Shown in pieces: positions 38,443 through 49,247 of a DNA stretch of 64,000 nucleotides (positions within the stretch are counted from its first letter, which is position 1; the number at the start of each line of letters is the position of its first letter). The notes under the pieces were generated by a model. It worked only from the letters and a program-made list of their open reading frames with translations, did no database searches and had not been told where the DNA came from. Both the position numbers and the translations under genes were made by a program. Origin of the DNA: Paulinella micropora (taxonomy: Eukaryota > Cercozoa > Imbricatea > Euglyphida > Paulinellidae); contig WBZZ01005231.1 in NCBI GenBank assembly GCA_019918135.1, positions 295,001-359,000 on the forward strand. The letters run 5' to 3'.

Positions 38443-39801
38443 TCAGTGCCCTTCTAGAAAAGGGCCGTAAATGTCCGCCTGCTTAGCAACAAGACGGTGG
38501 CCAGAGATAGGCCCGTCGAAGATGCGGCAAGACTCCAGGTTGGCCTGTGTGAGTCTCATGGCACGAAGGCTGGCTGCGTTCAGTAGCAGGCTGGGCTTGC
38601 TGTCCAAATCGACTGCCACACAGTGGGCGAAGCCGCTCACGAGCAGGATGCCCTTGAGGGTGCGGTTAGTAAGCGCGTACCAGCTGAGCTTCTTGAGCGG
38701 GCGCAGGAAGAACTGTTTGCCGGTGTCCTGGCACAGGAACCCGGTGTTGCCGAGGAAGCTGACAAGCGTTTGAACTTCGCAATATCCGCGCAGCTGTTTG
38801 CGCAGGAGATCCCGGTAGCTAGCCGGCACCTTGGCGCCGGCGGCCGCCAGCGCGTTGACAAACGCGTCCTGCACACAGTAGTAGCGCCCACCGGACCGCG
38901 CCGTAAGCAGGTGCAGGTCTCCTTGTGGGAAGGGGCCGAGGCCATCAGCAGCGGACCCGAGCGGCCAGTAGATGTCCGGCTTCTTACCGTCCTGCTTACG
39001 CTGGCCTGCCTGAGCAATGCATGCGTTTACCATGTTGAGGCGCTCCCGGTGGTCTCGTTCTCTGCCAGCAATGCCTTTGAACTCGTCACGAAAGACTTTG
39101 ATCCGGATCAGCTCCTGGACGGGCTGCTTCTTTAGAGGCGCCTTCTTGTCAGGGAAGGCAATGACAAAGGAATCAGTTTCCTCGTTCACGAACAGGTCTT
39201 CACGGCCAGGGCTGGGACGATGCGGCTGCTCATTCCAGTCGTATGAGATCCAAAGGAACGGTTCCTTGCCGGGAGTAAAGAATTCCAAATAATTCTGCCT
39301 TTTCTTTGCTTCCTCGGCCTCGAGCTGCAGCTGGCCAATGTTCAAGCCAGACAAGTGCAACGCGCGTGCGGCTTCGTTGCTGCCCTCTGGCGCACTGGCC
39401 ACGGACGAGAAATCGCACCCGAGTGAGATAGCGTGCGCAGTTTCTATAGCTAGCCTGTCACCTGCGCTGGTGTTGACTACCGGGAGAGCAGCCTGAAGGA
39501 CACCCCTCTTCTTCCTGACAGGCCCTCCAGCAGGAGGCTGGAGTTGCTTCCTCTCAGTGGCAGGGCGAGGCGGCCCCCGGGGAGCTGCCTTTCTCTTTTT
39601 CGCTTTACGTTTCTCTTTCTTCTTCTTGTTCCTGTCATACGACTTGCCTCGTGTGACGTTAAGAGGAGTCTTCATTTCGGACTTTCTCTCAGATGGACGT
39701 GGTGGCACGGAGGACTTCGCATTACCGCCCACATGAAGTGCCGCAGTTTTGCTAGGTCTACCAGTGCCACCAGCCCTCTTCGAGCGAGCAGCCCTTAGCA
39801 T
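38443..39801 (-). CDS. Cysteine-peptidase-like protein
   Basis: 452 aa, intact. The N-terminal 150 residues are Lys/Arg/Pro-rich. The C-terminal third has GGRYYCVQDAFVNALAAAG, then GYCEVQTLVSFLG, and GILLVSGFAHCVAVDLDSKPSLL: a Cys within 'YYCVQDAFVNAL' and a His within 'GFAHCVAVD' at the spacing of papain-fold (C39/OTU-type) peptidases. Such domains are found in proteins of eukaryotic mobile elements and large viruses. It lies outside the TIRs. Possible polyprotein protease or deubiquitinase; catalytic assignment is inferred from pattern only. Confidence 0.5.
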   Translation of the reverse strand: MLRAARSKRAGGTGRPSKTAALHVGGNAKSSVPPRPSERKSEMKTPLNVTRGKSYDRNKKKKEKRKAKKRKAAPRGPPRPATERKQLQPPAGGPVRKKRGVLQAALPVVNTSAGDRLAIETAHAISLGCDFSSVASAPEGSNEAARALHLSGLNIGQLQLEAEEAKKRQNYLEFFTPGKEPFLWISYDWNEQPHRPSPGREDLFVNEETDSFVIAFPDKKAPLKKQPVQELIRIKVFRDEFKGIAGRERDHRERLNMVNACIAQAGQRKQDGKKPDIYWPLGSAADGLGPFPQGDLHLLTARSGGRYYCVQDAFVNALAAAGAKVPASYRDLLRKQLRGYCEVQTLVSFLGNTGFLCQDTGKQFFLRPLKKLSWYALTNRTLKGILLVSGFAHCVAVDLDSKPSLLLNAASLRAMRLTQANLESCRIFDGPISGHRLVAKQADIYGPFLEGH

Positions 39802-40139
39802 TGTTTCTCACGGATTTTTCGGCCTGCTATAAGCAGAATCCTTCAGCTTTTGTTCAGAAAAAGTTCAAGCCGGTACTCACCGCAAAAATAAGCGGATTTT
39901 CACTTGTGGGTGGGTCCCGGTGCCACCTACCACCACAAAAAACACTAGTGGCACCGGTGACCACAAAAATGCATATGACATCACTAGTGAAGTTGTGGAT
40001 GTGGATAACCAAATGCCATTTTTCCCTGTACGGATCGGGACAAAAAGGCAATGGATTATCCCACTAGGACAAAAATAGCATTTTGTTTTATCAGGCCTAT
40101 CGTTAAATTTTTTAAAAATATTTATATGTACATACATAC

Positions 40140-40171
<32 letters not shown>

Positions 40172-41300
40172 GATACATACATACCAGATCTCATACCTAC
40201 ATACATACCCATGCATGCATACGCACACTCTTATTTTTAATATTTATATGCAGGTCGGTAGTTGTATTAGTACTTGTATTCACTAAGTATAGAGAAAGCA
40301 GAAAATGAGCCAGCTAGCCGAGCAAGGCAGTCAGACAGATAAATATACAAATAGGCAGACAAACAGACAAATGCAAAGTCCAACCGACAGACGGAAGGAG
40401 CGATGCTAGACACGAGAGTAGTGTAGTATGCCAGCGAAAAATTGGCGAGAAGAAAGAGAAACTGTTCTTGGCGAAGGAAATGGAGCTGCAGGGGGGAAAA
40501 CGGATAAGTGACATTGGTCAGCAGTAGCAGATAAGAAGTTGCCTTATGATTCTCCTCCTGTTCTTAAATCCAGGATAATGTGCGATAAATATCTGTTTCA
40601 ACCTCAGCCACCTTCTCTCAACAGGTGAATGATGGACTGTTCTAATCTGATTCAGAGAAAATAGGCTTTTCAAGACAGGGCGGCCTATCACTTTTAGTAT
40701 ATATGGTTTCTGGTGGCACCTTGAAATGGCCAACGTTTTATCCCGGACAAAAATTATTGTCAATGTACATACACACATACACACAAATATAAGTATAAAT
40801 ATAAATATATATATAAGCTTACATATATATAAGCCTATATATATATCCATATATATATACATACATACACACATAGACTACACATACATACACACACACA
40901 CACACCACACCACACAACAAACTGTCAAAAATTTGAAGCATGATACGGAAGAAAAAAGCAAATAACTTTTTCATACAGGAATTGCAAAGTTCCTGCTTCA
41001 TTTTTGACAGTTTGTATTGATTGTGTCCCACAACAAGCGAAAACAAAATCGTAATACCTCTCTCTCTCTCTCAACATCTCGCAACATCTCTCAATATCTC
41101 TCTCAACATCTCTCTCGAGCTCAATATCTAGAATATATCTCAACATCTCTTAAAAACTTCGCGATCGACATCTCACGATCGATCGCGACATCTCGCGATC
41201 GCTACATCTCTCAACTTGGTCCTGACAACGTACGGCAATTCGGGGGAAAAAATATCTGTAATGTATCAAAATTTTCTGTTCTACCTGGAGTCAACGTGAA
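39802..41300. repeat. AT-rich noncoding with microsatellites
   Basis: No gene seen. It holds CATA repeats (about 40130-40210 and 40765-40905), CTCT stretches with CAACATCTC degenerate repeats (41060-41215, including GCGATCG-rich palindromes), and one inverted repeat at 40003-40061 whose arm contains GGACAAAAAGGCAAT, a 15-mer also present just outside the right TIR (36159-36173). Confidence 0.6.
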
Positions 41301-41575
41301 AAAAATATTATGAAAGCAGTTTCAGCTATCGAAAAACAGTGCAGCCTTGCAATTTTGGCTCGAGCAGGTGATTTTTATGACATATTTTCCGGAACTGACG
41401 TCGTCAAACACACTACAAGTACCGGTGCAAACGATATGGAAAGTCTTGAACCGGTCAGGAGGTACGAAAACGTTCAGGCAAAAATAAAACAATGAAACAA
41501 AACGATCAATTTAATGAAAAACATACTTTCGAAAAATATTTCATATTTCAAAAACAGTGCCCGAATCCAGGTGCA

Positions 41576-42827
41576 TTACTTGGTGGCAGCGGGAAGAGTG
41601 GCAGACGAATGCATCATCATGAGATTCCAACCGTAGTGGCAATCTTCGGAGCAGAAGGAACCCTCCGCACGCAGGCCATTATCCTTGTCGCAATCGCCTG
41701 CCTCTAGGCCGCAGGAGTGCTCGCACTGCTTGTAGTCATCACTGCAATCTTTCACCTTGGCGCCTGTCTTCCACCACCCTTTGTGCACCGTGCTGTTCCA
41801 TTTCTGACAAGCGGTGCTGTCAAACTCCCGCACGTTAAATGTTTCCTCGCACACGCAGCATGTGGCGTGGACAGAAGACTTGTTTCCTCCAATGTAACAT
41901 TGCTTTTCAAGCTTCTGTTCGACCTTCCCGTCGTCTTCGTCTTCAGTGTCTTCTTCTTTTTCCTCCACCTTGTCCACAGGGAGCTCTCCTTCCACAGCTG
42001 CTTTGGGCGGCCTGCCCTTTTTTAGAACCTGTCTCCAGAAACTTGCGGACGCGATCCTTGGCGTTTTGAACCTGACCATCATCGATGTCCAAGCCGGTGA
42101 CGATCATGTTGGCATGAAGGGCGCCGATGACCTCCTAGCCAGAGCCCATGCAAGCAACCATCAGAAAGGATTTGTCTGGACAACTCCGTGGGTTTTTCAA
42201 AAGCGTTGGCTCGTTCGTCCTGCCTCCCAGTGACTTTCTGTTTTTTCGTTGGGACCGCAACAGAGTAAACATTGTGACGATCAAGCAGGTTCCTGGAGAG
42301 ATTGAGCTGAAATGCACTCTGGGCCTGGTAGAACGCCATCATGATGCACTCCACTGCATTGATCCACTTCTGGACGTGTCCCTGGTAGTTGTGTTTCTCC
42401 TTGTACCAGAACACAGGCTCGATTATTCCGAAGCCACACTGCTGCAAAGCTTCCATCAAGAGGTTGTACTGGGACAGATGGTGATGAAAAACGACGGCGC
42501 GCTTGTTAGCATTGCCGACAACACCAAACTGGCTCAGCAATTTGATGAACCTTTCCTTGTTGATTTCAGTATTATCAGCAACACGATCAGAAATGTTGTA
42601 AGGAAAATCAGCGTAAAGCAGGTCTGGATCAAACAAAACACAAACACAAGGAATGAGGAAAACCAAAAAAGAAAAATATTGCATATTTTCAATTGATGGA
42701 AAAGAAAGGGAGACCAAAATTGCCATGCACGAGATCAGAGTTGGATGTCATGTTGAACATGTCCTGCACCAGAATCGTAGCGTTACCGAAATCGATCTGC
42801 TGATCTTCAGAGATGGCTGCCTGTCAA

Positions 42828-42868
<41 letters not shown>

Positions 42869-43930
42869 ATATTTTCAAACAAAGTCTTCAAGAGCATGCA
42901 ACAGGAGGTCTCAGAACCTGTGGCTGTTCGACTTCTTTGCAGGAGAGACGTTTGAGTGCTGCCTGGATCCAGGTCTTGACGTAATTTTCCAGGTTGTCCG
43001 GGAGGGAGCGGTCCTTCTTTTTCTGCAGGTAGAGGATGTCCACAGTGCGATTCAGGATTGCACTGCCTTCATCGTTGTCAAGCTGGGGGACGAAATCACA
43101 CAAATTCTTCCACTGTTTGCCGACGTAAACATCGTCGATTTCAAAAAACCCCATGTTGTCAGCAAGGGCCAGGATCATGTCCTGCAGCGAGATGAGGCAG
43201 ACATACTTCTTCTGCTCCAGAAAAAACCTCTTCATGGTTTGCTTCACTTCGCTTGGCTTTCCTTGCTGGAGGTCCTCAATCAATTGTTGCATTTCTTCCA
43301 CTAGACCGGGCTTGTCCTTGCGGATGTTGTGAAGTTCGTTGATGCTTTCGATGATTGCCTGGTTCCTAGGCATGTCAGAACGAACGCCACCAGGGGAAAG
43401 AAGCTTCAGCCAGCACTTCCAAAGCTCACCGGTGTTTGAAGCGACGTAAGTCCACATGGAACCGAAAGTCTGCAAGGGGATGTTGTGGGAAAGTGCAAAG
43501 TCCCTCTTCCATGAGGTAAGAAACCTGTTGCAGGAAGCATCATTCTGGTCCTTGAGACGAGCCATTCCAGAGTAACCTTGATCGTGCGCAGAAATGCAGT
43601 TTTCGCCGAATGTGTTTTTACGGTGGACGTCAGCAACAGTGTTCTCGAAGGCACCAAGAAAACTGACGGATTGATGACCTTCATTGTTCCAACGAACGAA
43701 ACGAAGAGCTTCCAGGTGAATGACCTGGAATTCGAGTTCTGAGGTTCTTCTCTGTGAAGTTGCTGAATTGCATGGCTGGAATGAAGACCAACGATCGCCT
43801 GCAGGGGAAATTTCCCGTCCTGGATGGCCTTGCGAAGAAAGTTCTTGATCTTGGCCTGGCCCTCGACTGGCAGGCTCGTGAAGTCCATCTTGGGCCTTTC
43901 CTTTTCTACAAGCCCAGCCGAATTCCACAC
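41576..43930 (-). pseudogene. Multi-exon gene ending in an amino-DNA methyltransferase domain (broken)
   Basis: Minus strand. An upstream region of about 330 residues (includes DGKFPLQAIVGLHSSHAIQQ and a helical KQTMKRFFLEQKKYVCLISL) ends at 42918. Two clear introns follow: 42917-42821 (97 nt, contains a poly-T run) and 42714-42624 (91 nt). Splicing gives FGNATILVQDMF...HGNFDLLYADFPYNISD, where DFPYN is the D-P-P-Y motif IV. Then VFHHHLSQYNLLMEALQQCGFGI, FWYKEKHNYQGH and EKPTELSRQIL precede an out-of-frame motif I region (VACMGSG, GLDIDDGQ) broken by a frameshift near 42165 and a stop. The C-terminus is acidic then Cys-rich (CCVCEETF, CSEDCHYGW), possibly zinc-binding. A frameshift also splits the N-terminal part near 43700. 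The N-terminal part is unrecognised. Confidence 0.6.
42624..42714 (-). other. 91-nt intron in methyltransferase gene
   Basis: Donor TTTTG|GTCTCC, acceptor TTTGATCCAG|AC, phase 1. It contains the palindrome at 42671-42690. The splice restores an uninterrupted motif IV region. Confidence 0.75.
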
Positions 43931-44216
43931 AGCCTGAAATTACGGACCCAGTCCGGCCACTTGTTTCCAAAAACTGACGCCCGAAACCGGTTTTTGTGCC
44001 TTGGTGGCACCGAGTGTGGGCTCAAACCGGCTCACTTAGGAAAATATGCCATATTTTTTTTTCTGAGACATCCTTTGAAAGTGATTTTTTACCTTTTTTC
44101 CGGACGGATTTGTTTGAAAAGGGTCCGGTGTCGGAATATGCAATATTTTTGTTTTCCGACAACCCTTGTGAAACCATTCTCGTCACTTCTGTTTTTTTTT
44201 TTTTACAATATTAGGT

Positions 44217-45637
44217 TCTCAAGCGAGGTTACCTGTCTGCGCTGAGAAGCCACTTCGCTGAAGTGGCAAAATCGATTCAGGACACTCCTTTTGTTCCTGA
44301 TTGCAACACGTTCGCAGAAGAAGACCTGAAAATCAAGAAAGCTGTCTCCAGTAAGTTGCCTGTAACACGTTCGATGCATTTTTTTCTCTTGTGGTCACTC
44401 GTGGTCAGGCGATTTCTTGGGTTTTGGCTTCGAAGCTTGGGTAAAAATGTTCGCGCCTGACAGACTTTACAGATTTTGGCACAAGTTAGCGCATGTCAGG
44501 CATCAGAACGGTCAGTTCCGCAAAATTGAAGAACATGACGCCCAAGTTCTTTTGTCGGAGGGCAGACAAGCGTTTTCGTGCTTCCTTCTTTTCGTCATGC
44601 TTCAACAGGATCAGTGTTTTCTCCAGTGGGAGCTTGCCTTGAACTCAAGCATCGAGAACTAAGCAGGGAAGGACTCGATGTTTTTGTCCTCGTTTGGAAG
44701 AGTGATTCCGATCAGGAGCTTTGATCGCCGCCGCAAAATTCGCCTTCAGGAAATCAAGACATCCTAAGGTTCTTTCCTCCCCCCTCCTTTACGCATGGAT
44801 GAGCATGAACTGTTTTCAAAAATATACCATATTTTTTGTCTTTGAAAAAATGTTGCCCTTGGTTGTACTTCCCAACAAGTGTAGTTTCGAAAAATATGAC
44901 ATATTTTTCTTACCTGAAATGTTTTCTGAAACCCACAAGTACAATTCCTTTCATTACTTGTACTTTAACCTTTGCAAATCCTCGATGTAAACAATCACAA
45001 AAATCTTGGTTCTCTGCGGATGGACTGGTTTTTGCTGCTCTTTTTCGTCTTTTGGCCATCAGATTTGCAAAAGACGAGGAAGAGAAATCACCACTGTCTA
45101 CGGTCGCAACTAGTTCTTGCTCTTCTGACTTTTGGGACAAGGCCAGAAGAGCAAAAACTCAAACTCTTGCTGGTCGTCTTCTGATCCCTGTCTGTCCAAT
45201 TACTGGCTGGCTGGAGCACAATGGAAGAAACAAGTAACGAAGCTTCAAGGGTCAGAAAAAGAGCATTGGCAACAAATTTTACTGCGGAAGAAATTTGTAA
45301 TTTCTTGCCAACACCCTCCGCTAAATGAAAAACAAGTTTCACCAGGGATGACGTAGCGCAGAAAAAGACAGCTACTTGTTTTTTTTCGGCGCTGCGCACC
45401 CAGTAACGACCGTAGTGGTCGGATAAAGAATCGTAGCAGGAAATTTTACCGAGGAAGAAATTTGTAATTTCTTGCCACAACCCTCCATCAGTAACGAAGC
45501 TTTAAAGGTCAACAATGCAAGGTGGAGATTGTAACATTGTGCTTCAGAAGTAAACTCCACCTGGCATTGCCCTGTCCAGAGGGACCAGGCCGAGTGGAAG
45601 AACCACTCAAACTGTTTGCAGAGTTTTTTTTTTCGAT

Positions 45638-45688
<51 letters not shown>

Positions 45689-46440
45689 TTTGTTTTGTTT
45701 TTTTTTGTCGTCAGTGTGGAGGAGAAACGAGCCGACGACCTGGAGTCTACTTGGTTCGACAACTTCGCCACCAGCTTGAAGTTTTGGAACGTCGGAGTGC
45801 CGAACGTTGGGAGTGGCCCCTACAACAACGGCCTCTGAACTGTCTTCGGAATTCTGAAATCTCAGCGCCAGAACCCTCCCAGCATGGTGCTTCGCGTGGG
45901 CTAGGTCGATGCTTTTCCAGAGGATTTGTTTGATGACGCGGTCGTTGCCTTAACCAGAGCTAACATGAGAGAGCTTCAAACCAACAACAGAGATTTCAAG
46001 CGATTTTTTGATGATTCTGTCTCCAAGCAGTGCACCAGGATTCCGCTTTGTTTGCCAGCGGACTTGTCAGTCGACACCCGGCCTGGCAATGAACCGGTTG
46101 TTTTCAAAGGTCTGCGAATGGAGGACCAGAACATTGCGTCGAACGACGCCCTCATCAAACTTCTAGAGAAACTTGATTTACAGCATCGCCGTTCGGAAGT
46201 TTGGCGTTTCCAGCTTTTCACTGTAGATTCTAACATTTACAAGCGGATTTACAAGGTAGTAATTCTGTGCATGCATTCGAAAAATATGGTATATTTTTTT
46301 AATTGATGTCACAGGCCTTGTACGATCGAAGCCGGGGTTTGTCGCACTTGAAGCCCTGGATGTGTGTCTTCTTGGGCCATTGGCATGTTCACAAGTTCCT
46401 TTGTGTCTTGATTTGGCGCAAAGGGAAAAGCTCGGAAAGG
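44217..46440 (+). pseudogene. Exons of an unrecognised spliced gene
   Basis: Plus strand. One exon (about 44217-44350, acceptor ATATTAG|GTTCTC, donor CTCCA|GTAAGT) encodes LSALRSHFAEVAKSIQDTPF. Further open stretches lie at 44400-44660 (GFEAWVKMFAPDRLYRFWHK) and 45017-45237. A clearer pair is 45940-46254 plus 46316-46440, separated by a 61-nt intron: it reads LRMEDQNIASNDALIKLLEK, then ALYDRSRGLSHLKPW and CVFLGHWHVHKFLCVLIWRK. The G-H-W-H region is reminiscent of proteins encoded by some eukaryotic DNA transposons. A poly-T run of about 40 (45639-45678) and CT microsatellites interrupt it. Neither ends nor function are defined. Confidence 0.4.
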
Positions 46441-46454
46441 AACCGATCAAGTCT

Positions 46455-46482
46455 TTCTCTCTCTCTCTCTCTCTCTCGCTCT

Positions 46483-46526
<44 letters not shown>

Positions 46527-46690
46527 TCTCTCTCAATCTCGCGCTCTCTCCCACTGTGACAGGCAGTTGCACATCAAACATAGTTACTAGAGTTAGAACG
46601 TAACGAGAGATGTAGCTTTATGACAACCACGAGAGACAAAGGGAACCAGAGTTTCGAAAGCAACTAATAACAGATTATATAGAAGCGAAC

Positions 46691-46738
<48 letters not shown>

Positions 46739-47066
46739 CTATGTTTGTGTGTTCATCCAATATGCGGGGTGACACATGCATACATGTTTTCTCTTTAGGG
46801 GTCAGCACCGGATATATTTCCCTTCGTGCCACTGGGGCAGGCTGACTGTATCATCAAATTTATGAGTGCATCATCAAATTTATGACTGTATCATCAAATT
46901 TATGATTGTATCATCAAATTTATGACTGTATCATCAAATTTATGAGTGTATCACCAAATTTATGATTGCATCATTACATTGACGATTCTATCATCATATT
47001 TATGATAGTATCTTCATATTCATGATAGTATCATCAAATGTATGATTGTATCATCCATATTCGACA

Positions 47067-47160
<94 letters not shown>

Positions 47161-47300
47161 TAGTGCCAGCGCAGAGGCAGCTTCCTCAAACGCCGCAGTA
47201 ACGGGCACGGCTACTACTGCTTCCAGTGAAGTAGCAGAGGCAGCAATATCATCAAACGCCGCAGCAATGGGCACGGCTACTACTGCTGCTGCTGCTGCTG

Positions 47301-47377
<77 letters not shown>

Positions 47378-47400
47378 GATGCTGCTGATGCTGCTGCTGC
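46455..47400. repeat. CT and ACT microsatellites and 20-bp satellite
   Basis: CT arrays at about 46453-46530, 46692-46735 and 47070-47160; a 20-bp unit TATGANTGTATCATCAAATT repeated about eleven times at 46845-47060; an ACT array at 47278-47380. The open frames here are Ser/Leu or Thr repeats and not genes. Confidence 0.85.
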
Positions 47401-47408
47401 TACAGTAA

Positions 47409-47880
47409 TTACTTACATTGAAAACTCAACAAACGCTTATACTCCTTGCCCTTCCTTAGTACTTTCTCCCAACTCGCCCCTGTAAGCTTTCTAGGACAGC
47501 CCAGTGCATCAATATTGCAAAACCTATCCTCGAACACATCCAAATCTCTGTCTAAATATGAGCCATCCAATGTGGCAGTATATGCATCATACATAAGCGA
47601 GTCTAAAAATAGGTGACTTGCAGGGCATACCCCGGAATCCCGCATCAGGATTTCCCAAAAAATGCTCAACGTGCATATTAACAATTTTGCAAGTAACATT
47701 GTCTTTTTCGTCGGACGGATGTAAATACGAGACCAGGTACATAAGTCGTGACCAATCTTTCACGTCCGGCAGCAAGTACATTTCACCCCTTAACTTCGAA
47801 AGACATTCAACCTAATACATGGCCAAATATGCATTACGAGCAGTGCCAAAAAGATTAATGTAATACCTCAGTTTTTTTTT
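47409..47880 (-). pseudogene. Gene remnant, unrecognised
   Basis: Minus strand, about 155 codons with an in-frame stop near 47815 and a frameshift near 47605: YYINLFGTARNAYLAMY, then YLLPDVKDWSRLMYLVSYLHP, HVEHFLGNPDAGFRGMPCKS and SLMYDAYTATLDGSYLDRDL. The composition is protein-like and unlike its satellite surroundings. Source unknown; possibly a transposon protein. Confidence 0.4.
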
Positions 47881-47999
47881 TGTTTTGAAACTCGATGCAG
47901 AGCTGGAACTCGACGAAGAGCTGGAACTCGACGCAGTAGGAGCAGCAGCAGCATCAGCAGTAAATAAAAACACTTTGCTTGCAAAGCCTGGAAATATAG

Positions 48000-48540
48000 A
48001 TGATAGAATCATCAGTAGATGACCGGATCATCAATAGGTGATGGTATCATCAATAGATGACGATTTAATATACAACCGGATCACATATTAGATGATCACA
48101 TCATCAAATAGATGATGGCATCATCAATAGATGATGGCATCATCAATAGATGATGGCATCATCAATAGATGACGATTTAATATACAACCGGATCACATAT
48201 TAGATGACCGGATCATCAATAGATGATGGCATCGTAAATAGCGTGATTTAATATGTGACTGGATCGTTAAATAGATGATGGCATCGTAAATAGTTAGAAT
48301 CTAAAATGTGACTGGATCATCAAATAGTTGATGCCATCATCAAATAGGTGATGCCATCGTCAACTGATTCTTGCGTCAATGTGTGATTTTATTGTCAACG
48401 TAAAAGTGTGATTGCATCATAAACTGATTCTATCGTCAATGTGTGATTTTATCGTCAATGTAAAAGTGTGATTGCATCATAAACTGATTCTATCGTCAAC
48501 GTAAAAGTGTGATTGCATCATCAAAAAGATCGCATCGCAT
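48000..48540. repeat. Second TCATC-type satellite
   Basis: Degenerate units around GATGATGGCATCATCAATA and later TGTGATTGCATCATAAACTG, related in core (ATCATCAAAT) to the 46.8-kb array. No gene. Confidence 0.75.
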
Positions 48541-49247
48541 ATTTTGCGACAGGATCGCATGTAGGTCCGATTCCCGTAAATTAGTCGACTGAATCACTTT
48601 TTCGCTAGAATCAGCATTTTTGTCCCCATAGTGTATTTACATACGAGTTTGCTTTAGGCAGTTTGTGATGATCATTGTGAATTGCATTATCGTCATGGTT
48701 GTTGCTGCGAGTCACATGATGTGTGAGTTATTATTTGGCGGAGGAGTCATACTCATATGTGAGGAAGTTTGTTTGTTGTGCTTAATATGTGTTGCTATAT
48801 TGCCGAACTCCACTGGAGTTGTAGGATAGCTCACTTGCTCATTTCGTTTTCTTTTTCTACTATTTTTTTCGTTGTGCTTATCAGCATCTCGTCCGTTTAC
48901 TTGGTTGTGCTAGTGACACTCTGTTGAACTTACATTACGTATATTGTATTGAGTCAGACGTTGACGAATACATATATGCATCTTAATATTGCGTGGTGGT
49001 CATTTTCCGTGCGAATGGTGTGGATTGCATGATATGAATAATGATATTGATGTGCTTAATCATTATTAATACCACGTACTGCTTAGCGATGTATTTAGGT
49101 TTTGCTGTTTGAGTTGTGACAATATTTTATTAATTAACTTGTTTGGCCGTGTTGTCTGGCTTTATGACATTTATTATGTTGGCGCATATCGGCCGCTATT
49201 CTTAAATAAGGGGGAGCAATGGATAATTTATTAATATCATGAGTATT
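48541..49247. other. AT-rich noncoding DNA
   Basis: Nothing coding or structured recognised between the satellite and the retrotransposon LTR. It ends in the target duplication GTATT (49243-49247). Confidence 0.6.

Larger units (their letters stand above)
41531..46299. repeat. Dispersed palindromic motif in introns
   Basis: AAAATATGNCATATTTT-like palindromes at 41531-41549, 42671-42690, 44041-44060, 44133-44151, 44817-44838, 44889-44909 and 46279-46299, with a half copy at 42867. At least two lie in defined introns, often beside T runs. Confidence 0.7.

Noticed and set aside
47042-47485. 147-codon frame over CT and ACT repeats
   Set aside because: Ser/Leu and Thr homopolymers translated from microsatellites.
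48000-48540. Possible CRISPR-like array
   Set aside because: Units are contiguous degenerate satellite with no unique spacers of constant length; eukaryotic context.
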